From Amblyornis subalaris (lineage: Eukaryota > Chordata > Aves > Passeriformes > Ptilonorhynchidae), in contig JACAXG010000052.1 in the NCBI GenBank assembly GCA_018881555.1, positions 806,001-870,000 of the forward strand: 64,000 nt of DNA. The letters are read 5' to 3'. A program made the translations under genes and the position numbers. The notes beneath the pieces were generated by a model. That model was not told the DNA's origin. It saw nothing but the letters and a program-made list of their open reading frames with translations, and did no database searches. Of this stretch, positions 51,301-62,770 are shown in pieces. Numbering within the stretch: the first letter of the stretch is position 1; every line of letters starts with the position of its first letter.

Positions 51301-53225
51301 CAAGACATTCTCAGAAATAAAACATATTGCCAGGATTGTAAAAGATTAACATTTTTCTTATTAAATGATGGGCTTGCTTTTTAATATCAGCATTATAACA
51401 GACTATACTATGAATCTCTCTATCATACCTAAAGCACTGTTAATTCATCTTTCATGAATACATTAGAAGAGAGGGTTTTCCCATAGGCAAACACACCATA
51501 CCATATTTGCAAATGTCTTACATAATGATGCAAACACTATGCATAGAGAGTAGCTGCATTATAGTGAAAGGGAGAAAGAGCATACGCACAAAAAAGACTC
51601 TCATTCCATTTCATTAAATACTTAAACCAACAAAATAAAGTCCAATTTGCTGTATATAAATCTTGCAGTCGAGGAAAAGGCTGCTGCTTAAATTTATACT
51701 TTAGCTTAAATTCAGCTATTCGTAATAAGGAGTTGATGACTGTAGATAGAGTGAATGATTTGTTAACACATCAATTGCATTTGTTCTTAAAATACAACAC
51801 TGTTCATTTTGCAGTTACATCTGCTAGCAAACTCCTAAATATCTACTTATTTGGGAACGAGTGTGTGCACTGGACTCTGCTTTAAAAAAAATTTTATTAA
51901 TATACTACAGTATGGAAATGAAATTGGAAATCACAGTCACAGACACAAAATAAATAGTAGTCATTTTATTTAGCTTGTTACCATCCAGCCTAGTCCAAGA
52001 ACATTACCTTAACAGCAGACTCGGAATTCATGAAGAGTTACATAAGGGCCCTGTTGTCAAACATAAAAACAACCCACTTAGTGTCTGTTTTGCATCTACA
52101 CAGGAAGTTTTCTTTCATTATCCACCAGCCCCTAGATCTTATTATAGCCATTGTTTAATTTGTGCTCTGTTTTACAAGCGACACTTGTACAGGCCTCTGG
52201 GGGTTGCTGACATAAGTGTGGCTGTCTCCTTCCCTTGTGTCAATTCTTTTGTGAACCTTTATAATTAGCCACTTAACAAATTGAGGAAAACGAATCTGTG
52301 GTTGTGAAGTGTTCACTCGTGCTAAGTCAACCATGTGACAGTCCAAGCTGATATGTAAGAAGTCGTGGTACTCAGCTGTCCAAAGGGTTAACAAAACCCC
52401 ATTATGGTAGGTTAATACACAGAAAGGAGGTATGTGATCACCAAGAGATACTAGAAAAGTTAGAACCATTTCCTACATTGTAATACATATAATTATTTCA
52501 AAATTCTTTCAAAAGGATTTCAACTCTAGCGTCTTTTGGGGGGGAAATTACCAAATTACACAACAGTGAGTCACATATCATGGCTTAAAGCCTATTCTGT
52601 CCAACTCCCAATGTTTTATCTATGGGACTTTATAGGCAAAACATCAACTCAGCAGTTGCCTCTTGCAGAGAAAAACGTGTCCCAGCTTTTAGCATGTCAC
52701 ATTTCCTGTGCTCCCCTAAGATATGCCATGGTTAATTTCCTGACATTACCTTGAATAAGTAATGCAGTTTCCAACAAAAATATAGTCTTCACCCATACAC
52801 ACTTTTTCCCTAAAAATATATACTTTTATTTACTTTTATCAGGATATTTCAGTCTTTTTTGTCATGTCAATTGAAAAACAATATCTTGTTTCAGTTTTTA
52901 GTAATCAAAACCTGACTTCTTTTTTCTGACTTTTTTTTCTGTGCAAACGTGGTTCTTAAAAAACCAAAGGGCTTTTTTTGCCAGAAATATTTTTACTAGG
53001 ATTTTTTAATAGGATTATTGTCTAGTGGTTCTCTTGTCAATATAGTAAAAGGATTCAAGCATTCATAATTTCATATGCATACATATACGCACACACACAT
53101 GCCCTTGCATGCGTTAATATGGATCTGTGGATGTTCGCCCAGGGTTCACTGTGCTTACAGCTCTTAATGTACCTAAAAGGTGTGGAAACTGATTCACACG
53201 AAGTGCATCTTAGTGCAGAAGCAGC
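48351..53225. other. Unique noncoding DNA, no gene seen
   Basis: It contains an 18-base poly-A run at 48656-48673 and an imperfect palindrome at 48974-48994 (ATGATCA...TGATCAT). The 104-codon minus-strand frame at 52155-52469 begins with ATG in a fair start context but has no family resemblance or codon bias, so it is not called a gene. Confidence 0.5.
48656..48673. repeat. Poly-A run of 18 bases
   Basis: Uninterrupted A run after ACATTAC. No element body was recognised upstream. Confidence 0.9.
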
Positions 53226-53300
53226 CTTTTGAACCAGGAGTAGGAACCAAAATCTCCCCCACTTTAAGGTGAGTGATTTAACCACTGAGCCCAATTAGTC
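53226..53300 (-). repeat. tRNA-like module, relic SINE candidate (copy 1)
   Basis: On the minus strand the sequence reads GGGCTCAGTGGTTAAATCAC then, further on, CCTGGTTCAAAAGG. These resemble the A box (TGGCTCAGTGG type) and B box (GGTTCRANYCC) of a tRNA promoter at about the right spacing. It is too degraded to be a working tRNA. A tRNA-derived SINE relic is the best reading. Confidence 0.45.
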
Positions 53301-53419
53301 ATGACATCTTCTTTCAGTGTAGTGGGAGGACACCAGTAAGGGAAGTGGAGCAAGCCCTCTCCCCTTGCCCCAAACAGATGGTTGCTCATTGATTAGGGAG
53401 TCCCTTGAGAGATGGGAAC
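53301..53419. other. Spacer between two tRNA-like modules
   Basis: GC-richer than its surroundings, and likely part of the same composite old repeat as the flanking modules. Confidence 0.3.
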
Positions 53420-53500
53420 GCTGGGCTTGAACCTCTGCCAATGAAAGGGGAATTAAAGCCTCANCTTCTTTAAAGTGGATCTTCTAGCCACTGTACAGGA
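53420..53500 (-). repeat. tRNA-like module, relic SINE candidate (copy 2)
   Basis: Minus strand: CAGTGGCTAGAAGATCCACT as an A-box-like part, and AGGTTCAAGCCC as a B box that fits GGTTCRANYCC perfectly. Same strand as the module 120 bp away, suggesting a dimeric tRNA-derived repeat. Confidence 0.45.
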
Positions 53501-56500
53501 AATCTGCGCTGTGAAGATATTTTGCAAGAAAGACTGATTTTTAACAGCTATATAACAGAGTTATCTGAATCTGGAAAGATCATTTCCNAGTGCTGAGTTC
53601 AGGCTGTTGTCGGCTCTTCATTGAGCAGGGCCCTGAGCTTTGGGGATATAAAACACATTCCTCTTCTACATGCTTCAGTTCAGCCAGCCAGGGCAGTGTG
53701 ACCCCACCATAAACTGGCTCTGGCAGTTTTTGTTCTGATCGCACTGTTGATATGAAGTGTCTAACATTGTCTGATACTTTGGAGGGGTTTAAATCCAGAA
53801 CGTGGCTCTGTGGATTTTATGTCAAGCTCCTATATATCTGAATTTTACATTTCCAAAATTAATTCTGTACTATGGGAAAGCTCACCAGCAGTGAATTCAG
53901 CTGCNGAAGCACTCACTTTTATCAGTATATATTGTGTGTATATGGGGAGCCCATACCAACAGAATATAAATAGATTTTAAGAGCTAAGACCTATATTTCA
54001 GTAAAGAAAGTATTTCTCTTCAGAGATCCATCTGGAGCAGACAGAGATGTCAATTTTAATACTAGGATTGTGTTTGCGTTCATTGGGTAGCAGAATAAAA
54101 GTAAGGGGCACTTTTCCCATCCAGTATCTAGTGACACCCAGTAGTTCTGCAAGAAGATGGAGCACACTTCCCACTGTCCAGTCAAATTCTAACCTCAGTG
54201 ACTGCGCAGTTCAGTGGTGTGTGCTGTTACAATAGACACTTGACTCCTGATCACACGANGCGGCAAACAAGAGTAGGGGCTGTACACGTCATTAAAAAGC
54301 TGGCACATAACGAGATATGCAGCATTTNAGCTCTCTTCCAGCCTCTCAATGACTCACACTGCCATAGCATCACCACCTATCACGAGATTCTTCCTTGGTC
54401 AGTGTCAGCTGGGCAGCCCTCACAGGCTGGAAAATGCTTAAAACAGACACAGTGCAGTATATATCATTCCTAATGTGAAAGCAAGGTTGGTGGGCAGAGG
54501 AAGCACATAGATGAGACTGTGGACATGGTGGGATTGGCTGTGGCAGAACAGACACTTAGACAGGTTTTATCATTGATTATAGATGTAAACATGACGTAAA
54601 CAGCTTCACGTGCTGAAGTATGGAACCAAAACATTCAGATGAGAAAATACCACTCACCACTGTAGAAAACAACTTGGTATGGACATTTGAGGAGGGGTCT
54701 AGGAGTGCAGAATCTGAAGCAAGAGGCAGATGAAAACTAAGACCCACCTGCCCCATCAGTAGTGGAACACATACTAGTGGGCTATGTAGGGGATAGCAGG
54801 TCCTTGTCTTAGCAAAAATCCTGCCTTATAATTATCTTCTGGAACACAGTCTTTATCGTAAGTGCTTTCCACTTCTTTTATCTTCTGAGTCATAAACTCC
54901 TCTGAGGCTAATGAGGGAGATAGAAATATTATTTTCTCTGAACTGTAGGTAGGATGTACCTACATTTTCTAACTTGGTGTTATTCCACCTGACTACAGAG
55001 AATTAAATCAAAGAGGCTTCTAGGGTAAAACCGAGCTAACAACAGTAGAAATGAGCTACCTCCAGAGAAAAGCCAAATGACAAAGAAGAAGGCAGGGAGC
55101 TATTAACTGCAAGACAGGCACCTGCTTGTCTCCAGCCAGGCTAACAGGTGTGTTTCACCTGACCAAAGCCTCAGAGAAAAAGAAAACCAAATTGTTTAGA
55201 AAAGAAATAAATCCCTGGCTAAAGAAGGATGGTGTAGGGAGTGTTTAGTTATAAGAAAATGCTGCCAGGNGGCAGTGAAAGTAAGGGAAGCTGTAACTGC
55301 CTGTATCTCCGAAGCTAGGAAAGGGGTGTCCACTATGAAAAAAAAAGTTAACAAAACTCACAGGAATAAGTAAGATTCAGAAATAGACCCTTCACTGTTT
55401 TATNTCCCTTCTCAGAACTGTGTACTCTGCAATGAATAAATAATGCCCTATTTTGAAGAAGCAACCTTGCAGGCACTAAATATGTCTGGATTTGCCGCTT
55501 TTTCACAGGTGAAAAACAGAGGGTTGTAGCCTGGTGATCTAGTCAAGGAATGTGCAAAAGTATACCTAAAGAGGGGCTGAGAAAGCTCTCACTAGCTGGA
55601 TGCATTTGGGAGAGATGAGAAGAGTCTAAAATACAGCTTGCTGTAATAGTGATAGACATAATTTTAACTGCTGAAAGTTGTGCTGTTTTGCTCCTCTCAG
55701 ATTCTGTTGTGGACCTGAGAGAAACAGATGCCATCTTCTATGCTTTTGTAACTGTACAAATTGCCAGGAGGCATGAGAATATTACAAAAACACAGAAGCA
55801 GCAAAAATAATGGCTTGGTTTGCCACTTGCTTTGGAAATAACTGAAGAACACATGCTGGAGACTTGCAATGATTTTGGGGCCCTGGAAGATGAAAGATGT
55901 TTTAATGAGAATTCATTAGGGCTTTGACTGCTCATTGACCTGATAAGCACTTTCACTTCTAAACAACTATTGAAATCCACTGCAAATCAGTAATAACCAA
56001 AAGTGGCTGCTGATTTAGTGCCATCTATAGTCTAGAAGATACATATGCATCACAGGGGCCTTTTCTACACTTACATATTGGAAGCCTCAGCACTGAAATC
56101 ATGATTGAAAGAAGAGAACAGGAACACATGATTCCAAAAGGTATTCTCATTATGGAATAAGCAATGTGTTTCAGAAGAATGAGATGCTGAAGCTTCCTCT
56201 GCTACAAAATCCATCACACTTATTCCGTGATTTGAGAATATTTATACCATTTTCACCCTCAACCTGTCATATAAACACTGAATTCCCTTCTAAAAAATTA
56301 AAATATATACATACATATAAAATGACTACACACATTCACACACACATAATTTAATGTATAGTTTTCCTTTCCCCATTTAATTGTTCCATTATTGAGCCAT
56401 ATTGACTTCTATCTCTTCTAAGCGTGCAGCACACAAGTAACTTATAATATTCTTTGTGTTATTAATTCCCCTTAGCAAGTTGAAATTTTAAATAAAATGG

Positions 56501-57780
56501 CCAGAATATATGATCATCATGAATTGAAAGAAATTAGATATATTACTCTATGTAAGAGGCAGTACTAGCCCATTCTAAATTGCGTTATTGGACCAGTTTT
56601 GAACAGAAGTATCACAGCAATTTATCAGCAGCTGTTGGAGTGCATCTCACATTGATACGTAAGTGTATTTTGACATTTTTCAGTATGCTGCTACAAGAAC
56701 TCATCTGCAGCCAAAATTTTGGTCCTCTCTCCTCCATCTGGCTTTAACATGTTTATCTGCTAGTACCGAGGTGCCAAGGGGCAAATTCCCCGGCCTTGAG
56801 TTTACTGTCAGTGCTGCTAGTGGAAATTACTTAGAGGGAAACGGGATTATTCAGGATTCACACTGGCTAATCAAGAAATTATGACTGTCCTTTGTGCTTC
56901 CTTTCAGGAGTAACTCTGCTGCATTGGATAATATATTCTTTAGAAATAACTTCAAAAAGTCAAGCAAAAAGAAGGAGGAAACTTAAGCTTTTACTGGCTG
57001 CTCAGCTGCATCTGCTCTGCAATCTATACTATTTGTGTGACTACTCACATTTTAAAAAAAATCATTGAAAATCTTCAGACCACAAAGCTACTCGAAAAGA
57101 AACAAATAATCAAAATCAATATAAGAGAGAGATTTTGTTTTCCCNGTATCAGGAATAAAAGCATTTGGCATATTCTTTATAAAAATGCAAGATAACAACA
57201 ACAATCACTATTTATTAATCTCTTTATGCAGTTGAATTAATGGTCTTTTATATGTACTTGTAATCTCTAATAAACACACAACAATTTCTATCAGTTTCTC
57301 TCTATCACATAAAAAGAAAAGGCTGCTTTGCTTGTAAGGATAATGTAGAAGTAACCTCTTCGGTTAAAGATTAAAGGGCATCTGTGCTAGAACTGCATGA
57401 ATAAAGGCATAACAGTTAAATACACAGGATCCAGGTTTTTTTCACAGCTTTTTACACACAAATTAAACCGCATGTATACGTACAAATTTTAAATGTGCAA
57501 TAAAAGGCATTTTTCAGCTAGAATGAGTTGTATTTGTCATTTTGTACAAAGCCCCTTTCAGAGAAATTGTTGATTTTCTCACAGAGGCTCCTATACTTCT
57601 CTTGCCTTTTGTATTATTTCAATCAGCAATGGGTATACATCTTTGTTAGCCTAATTTGGGGACCTACAAAGCAGGAAGAAGGAAAGCACAAAGGAACACA
57701 CTTGACATATTGGTCTATTTGCTACCTCTTTTAAGCTCAATGCATACTAATGAAAGTGATCCAAACTATTTTTCTCCACT
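53501..57780. other. Unique noncoding DNA, no gene seen
   Basis: No gene found. TATA/CA-type simple sequence at about 56300-56347 and a CTCF-like site at 55262-55275 are the only items noted. Confidence 0.5.
55262..55275 (+). promoter_or_regulatory. CTCF-like core with an N in the motif
   Basis: CTGCCAGGNGGCAG fits the right part of the CTCF consensus (YAGRKGGCRS) at every called base, with one unresolved base at the K position and two mismatches on the left. Without the N resolved it stays tentative. Confidence 0.3.
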
Positions 57781-58330
57781 CCTCACTTAACAAGCATAAT
57801 AATAAATGAATATTTAAACTAGCTGCAAATATATTAAGTGGAAACAAATAGGTTTCATTTGTAACAAGTGCACACAGGTTAATTAACAAGAAGGAGCTTT
57901 TGTGTTGAAACAAGGCTCCCTGATGCTGTACATGCAGGTGCCGTTAAGGGCCAATTGAGCTCTATAGGATAATTATGAAGTACCATTGTGCTCCACCGTT
58001 TGTTAACAAAGTGCTGCCTGCAATTTGCCTAAACCTATAAACCATCATCTGTGATCCTCAGCAGCAATTAAGTGACAAACATCTTCTCATCGGAGACTTG
58101 GGAAAACAAAAGAGACATGATAGCATTTAAGGAGCCAGATGGATATTTCAGAATGTCAACCCTGACAGCCTCCCTTTCAACAACAAAATATAAAACGGGA
58201 GCCTACTTGGTACCATGCTGAGGGGAAGAAGGGAGAAGTCACATCCAAATTATTAAGAGGAGGGCAGCATTAGTAATCATAGGATTGCTCATTTGAACAG
58301 CTCTTAGTAGAAAAGCCTTGGACTAGCAAA
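57781..58330. promoter_or_regulatory. Best candidate conserved noncoding element
   Basis: About 550 bp with no repeat signature and a dense series of typical motifs: GGTTAATTAACAAG, CAATTGAGCTC, GATAATTATGAAG, the palindrome TTTGTTAACAAA (57999-58010) and GCAATTAAGTGACA. The mixture of homeodomain, SOX-like (ACAAAG) and HNF1-like (GTTAAC) words is typical of deeply conserved vertebrate enhancers. Conservation itself could not be tested here. Confidence 0.4.
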
Positions 58331-61300
58331 CAAGCAAAAGATAAAACCGTTTTCTCGCCCTAAACAGCTGTGGTTACAGCTCTGTTGAGCCTGCATTGTT
58401 TTTTGGGGTTGGAGGTTTTTTTCTCGTTAATTCCTTTTTCTAATATCTTCTTCCTTCCTTCTGTCTTCACAGAAGAGGAGTTTCTTCTTATGAATAAAAG
58501 TATAAAAATTCTCTTTTCTAAGAAGAGGACAAACCAACAGACAGAATTTTCTCCAGGGCATAAGTTACTAATTAGTTCTGCAAAAATAGCCTATATTAGG
58601 AAAAATGATGGATCAGCATAAAGAGGTGTTTTAAAACAAGAGATCTACTCCTACTGTAAAATAATTGATCTAAAAGTTGTTAGGATGTAATCTTTAAAAT
58701 GCTTCTGTAAGCTCGGCAATAATTCCAGAAGCTATAAACTTTATACAGGCTTGTTTGAATTAGTTCAATTAATTGCCTGGTTGGGAGACCCTCCAAAACT
58801 TGGGAAAGCTCTTGTTTTCATAGATAAGGATCTTCTGGGCATTTTGTTGCCTACATTAAATGATGTTGTCTAGCTGATCTGTGTAATTGGTAGAGCTAAA
58901 AGGCTATTCAGTAACATGAAAAAAAATTATAAATGCATGAGTTTCACTAGCTAGCCTACGTTTTTTTCCCTATTGCCAAAACAGCAGCATTTACAAATGT
59001 TTTCTGTAACCATTTTGAAGCTACAGCTGAGTGTGTTTTAATATACCATCAGGTCAACAGCTCTCTTGAAAGAAAAAATCAACCCAGGGCCAAACAGTCA
59101 GACGGGCCTAATTAAGTACTTCAGGAGTCGGAGAAGTGCTCAGATAACTACAGCTGACTTGACCCTTTTCTTTGTACTTCACTGGGTTTCTGTATACCTT
59201 TGCCACTTTCCTTTGGATTTATGTTTTTATGAATTATTTAAAAAAGGCAACTTCAGATCTACAATTAGTTTTCAAGGAAACAGATGTGAGAAAATAATCA
59301 CAACTTAAACAGCTTAAAAACTGCTCTGATCTTGACAGAATGCAAAATGCCAGGTTTCCAGGACCGCAGAATTCATCACTTGGCAAAAGTGTCATTAATC
59401 CCTGCCTGCTTTCTGGCCTTTCCTTACAGTGCTCTGTCAAATGTCATGGATCACCTGGAAATCTAACAGTCATTACAGAGTATTTTTTTTCTCTAATGTG
59501 GAGGAAAAAAAAAGTTAACTGCTTCAGTTTTAAGGAAAAAAAAAGAGATAAAACAAAAATAATCCATGTAGGCATAATCCATGTAGACACGCTTTAGCTT
59601 TGTATATTGCACCATGTTGTGATGGAAAAATCATGATAAAGTATTTTGTCATGCTGGGGATTTTATATTTTATTTCCACTGTGTATTTAACAAATGCAGG
59701 ACTGATTAAACCTGAAGAACAGAGTTCTTTTGTCACCTCCAGTGGCATCCTCAATGACCCAAGATTCATTATTCGATTCCCCCTTTCCCTCCTGAAAAAT
59801 TTTGCCCTTTACCTTAAGAGAAGTCCTTGAAGATGCATCCTGCANCTTTTCTTTGGGCAGATTGCTGAAGGCCTTCTCCCAGCATCACGAACATCACTGG
59901 ACAGTCTTCCATCAGTTCCAGTAACTGTGCACCCCAGCCTAACTCACTTGGCACAGTAAGGCTTTGAAGTTTCNTTCAGGAACACTTGGACTTCAAAGTG
60001 TGTATAGAGAAAAAAGGCAATCCCATGTACAAGGAGAGATGCACAGATGGAAGTGAAAGTTGCAGTCACCAGCACCACCAAGATTCCAGAATCTGGGGAC
60101 TTCAAATAAATAACTTCAAAAATTTCATTTAATATATTTTACTCTTTTCTTTTAGAGAGACCAGGCCTTCACTGCTTTTTTTAAGATGCAGATCAAAGAA
60201 CGTGAGGTTAAATGAACACACCCAATCTAATTATTTACTTTGTGAGTGGAATTGACACATTTTATCCCTGGGTTTATATTTTATTCTTTGCATTTCACAC
60301 TGATTACGTGTCTTAAAAATGGGTACATTATGACCCATGATACTGGTGAGTCTAGGATAACTGTAGACATCTCAAGCTTTTGTTGGATCTCAGGTAACTG
60401 GAAACAAAGCACTTCAGAACAAGTGTCCAAAGCCTGATTCTGTATTCAAAATTATAAAAGAGGTGTATTTAGTAGAATATTCTGACTTTNGTGATGATTC
60501 TTCATCTTAAGTGACCTTGGAGACTAACTCTTGTTTCAAGCAAATTCTAGGTGGATCTTCAGGTAACCTGGCTTCGTATTAATGCAAGACTGAGCTCTAA
60601 ATACAANTTAGAATTGCATACAGCTATGCAACAATCCAGTTACCTCAGCAAACCTGTCTACATTGATTAAGGACACACCAAAAATGCATAACACTGACTT
60701 ACAATTATTTATATGCAATTGTCTCTGTTATCAAACTATTTGCAATTTAGTATCTTCACTGCCGGATTCAAAATTTTCCTGAGCAGGAATTATTTTTTTG
60801 TATGCAAATATCACCTAAATTTTGATAAGAGCTAGAATTATTTCTTCACTGATGCATTTTCTGGAACAATGGCTGAAAGTGTCATTCATGTCTATGTGAT
60901 TCAGCAAGAATAATTTTGAAAGTCTAATGAAAGGGATATATGTGTTATTTAAACATCTTTTCAGTATTTAGTTTGCTACTCTACTCAAATAATTAATTAA
61001 TTTTTAGTTATGCAAATTCCATTCTGTACTTACAGAATTTTTTCCCCTCAGAAAAGAACGTCAAAAAATACCTATCATTATTGTTTTGTTCTCTGCTGGC
61101 TAGACTGTTTAGAAGATTACACCCTGTTAACTTATAAACATACAGATTGTCACAGCCTACACAAAATAAATTTAAAACACTGTGATAGAAAAATACTGCT
61201 TACAACTAGAGGTTTTTAACCTAATTAGCATAACTAAGCATAAAAAATAAATGATCGGAGACTAAAATGTGAAAAATAATTGAAAACAATGGCTACGTTT

Positions 61301-61945
61301 TAAGACTGTACAAATCAGATCAATGGTTTGTCTTACATCATTATGGTCCAAAGAAGAAGGATGGTAAATAAATGGGAAATAAGTATTGCAAAGACGTGTT
61401 TTGGGAACTTACATTGAGAGTATGCAATCCAAATTACCCAAGTGGATTTAAATATTTGAGTTTTATTTAGATCTCCTGCCTATATTGGCTAGGAGGAGAG
61501 TTAATAACAATCCATTCACACAGTCCTTACACATAAGAGTAGGCAGCAGTACTAGACAGCGATGTGGAAGTCAATTAGTGGTAACATGCACAGGTACTGT
61601 GTTTCCCTGGGGGTTCCTAACATCTCAAAAAGCAGCAATGAGAGCAGAGAAAGGTGATCAAGACCGACAGGAGGACTTTTTAAAACTGATTGGTTGATAT
61701 AAGCATAAGTAGAATTTGAGGAGCCTGGCAGTGTGAAAACAAAAGGACCTTAAGAGAAAGAAAGGTTAGGTCTAGTCTGAGTCCTATTTAAAACGATGCC
61801 TAAAGTATCTCTCTTGCTGTATAATCCTGCTGACGGAAATTGGAAGAAGGAGCATTTGTCCTTAAGACATTTTCCAAATAGTTCAGCCTTAAAGTTTCTG
61901 CTTTGGGAACAAAATCTGTACCACATTCTGCTGTGTCTTAGGGTT
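58331..61945. other. Noncoding DNA, no gene supported
   Basis: A frame at 59600-59830 contains an internal ATG at about 59633, followed by a signal-peptide-like hydrophobic run (MIKYFVMLGILYFISTVYLT), but there is no family match. A 2 x 15 bp duplication lies at 59559-59588 and octamers at 60802-60809 and 61010-61017. Confidence 0.45.
59559..59588. repeat. Tandem duplication, 2 x 15 bp
   Basis: ATAATCCATGTAGGC is followed directly by ATAATCCATGTAGAC, one mismatch in 15. A small local slippage duplication. Confidence 0.9.
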
Positions 61946-61951
61946 ACTCAC
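61946..61951 (-). other. Strong splice-donor-like site on the minus strand
   Basis: The minus strand reads TTCTG|GTGAGTAACC, a near-consensus 5' splice site. It lies about 400 bp from the CpG island, so a first exon transcribed leftwards from the island could end here. Donor-like words also arise by chance. Confidence 0.25.
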
Positions 61952-62116
61952 CAGAACAAATAATTCAAGCTGATGTGATTTTTTTTAAAGTGATTTGCCT
62001 CTGCGAGAAAAAATGCATTTATTTCTAGGAAAAAACACAGCATCTGTTCTTCTTTGCTGTTTCTACAAAACAATACTTATTAACTGATTTAGAGAATAGC
62101 TGTGGAAAATTAGGCA
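61952..62116. other. Flank between the splice-donor candidate and the CpG island
   Basis: AT-rich and without its own features. It would be part of a 5' exon if the minus-strand model were right. Confidence 0.3.
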
Positions 62117-62200
62117 GCTAAAACGGAATTTACCCAACTTGGAATCTGAGGAGAGGAAGCTCAAATGGAATTTACCCGACTTGGAATTTGAGGAGAAATG
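62117..62200. repeat. Tandem duplication, 2 x 42 bp, diverged
   Basis: The unit at 62117-62158 (with GGAATTTACCCAACTTGGAA) is repeated at 62159-62200 (with GGAATTTACCCGACTTGGAA). About six to eight differences separate the copies, so this duplication is older than the perfect one at 26.9 kb. Confidence 0.9.
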
Positions 62201-62435
62201 TATATTTAACATTTGTCGTGGGATTAGTGGAGCGGGATTGTCATGTTATTCAGTCAGAGCAAGTTCTTCCAGTTCAGTTGACTTGAGTATGAGAAGCAGA
62301 TGCTGTGCCCAGCGTTCAGTCCGGTAAACTTCCCCAACACAGAAAAACCCTTGCACGACATGAAACGCCTTTCTCTGTACTATGCTCTACGTCACGGTGT
62401 CGGAAGGCGTTCAGTCGGAAGCGGTCGCCGAAGGG

Positions 62436-62477
62436 AAAAGGAAGAAGGAAAGAGCGAAAAGGAAGAAGGAAAGAGCA
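62436..62477. repeat. Purine tandem repeat, 2 x 21 bp
   Basis: AAAAGGAAGAAGGAAAGAGCG is repeated once with only the last base changed. It forms a polypurine strand at the edge of the CpG island, a GAGA-like tract often seen near promoters. Confidence 0.92.
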
Positions 62478-62578
62478 CGGCGCTTGTGGCCGGCCTTTCC
62501 AGGCCCGGGCCGCGGATTTGGCGCGCGGAGCCGGCGCTGGGGGCCGGCGGCGGTGCCGGGGTGCGCTGCGCGCGGCGG

Positions 62579-62592
62579 GCAGCAGGTGGCGC
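62579..62592 (+). promoter_or_regulatory. CTCF site candidate in the CpG island
   Basis: GCAGCAGGTGGCGC matches 13 of 14 positions of the CTCF core CCASYAGRKGGCRS. The site sits in the GC-richest part of the island and points to the right. A boundary or promoter-looping role is inferred from the family. Confidence 0.6.
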
Positions 62593-62770
62593 AGTCCCTG
62601 CGCCGATCGGGGCTGCGCGCTCCGGCCGGAGCCGCCGCGGGAATGCTGCCGGAGCTCGGCTTGCACGCCGACACACCCGCCGCTCGGGCCGGTCACAAGT
62701 CCGGCCTTCCTGCTGGTGCCGTATTACACCGCCACCAAAGGCGCTTGGTGGCTCTCGGCAACTTTAGCAA

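Larger units (their letters stand above)
62341..62760. promoter_or_regulatory. CpG island, candidate promoter
   Basis: By hand count there are about 55 CpG dinucleotides in these 420 bp, with 55 of 60 bases G or C at 62521-62580. The rest of the window is AT-rich and CpG-poor. Such islands usually mark vertebrate transcription starts. No TATA box was seen, as usual for island promoters. Five overlapping frames of 87-159 codons on both strands result from the scarcity of stop codons in GC-rich DNA, and none matches a family. Direction is unknown; a good minus-strand donor at 61946-61951 slightly favours leftward transcription. It may instead belong to a noncoding RNA or an orphan island. Confidence 0.8.

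Noticed and set aside
52155..52469. 104-codon minus-strand frame starting with ATG
   Set aside because: About five frames of this length are expected by chance. No coding-type codon bias or family resemblance was seen.
53226..53500. Functional tRNA genes
   Set aside because: A and B boxes are recognisable, but the stems and acceptor ends are degraded, so these are relics at best.
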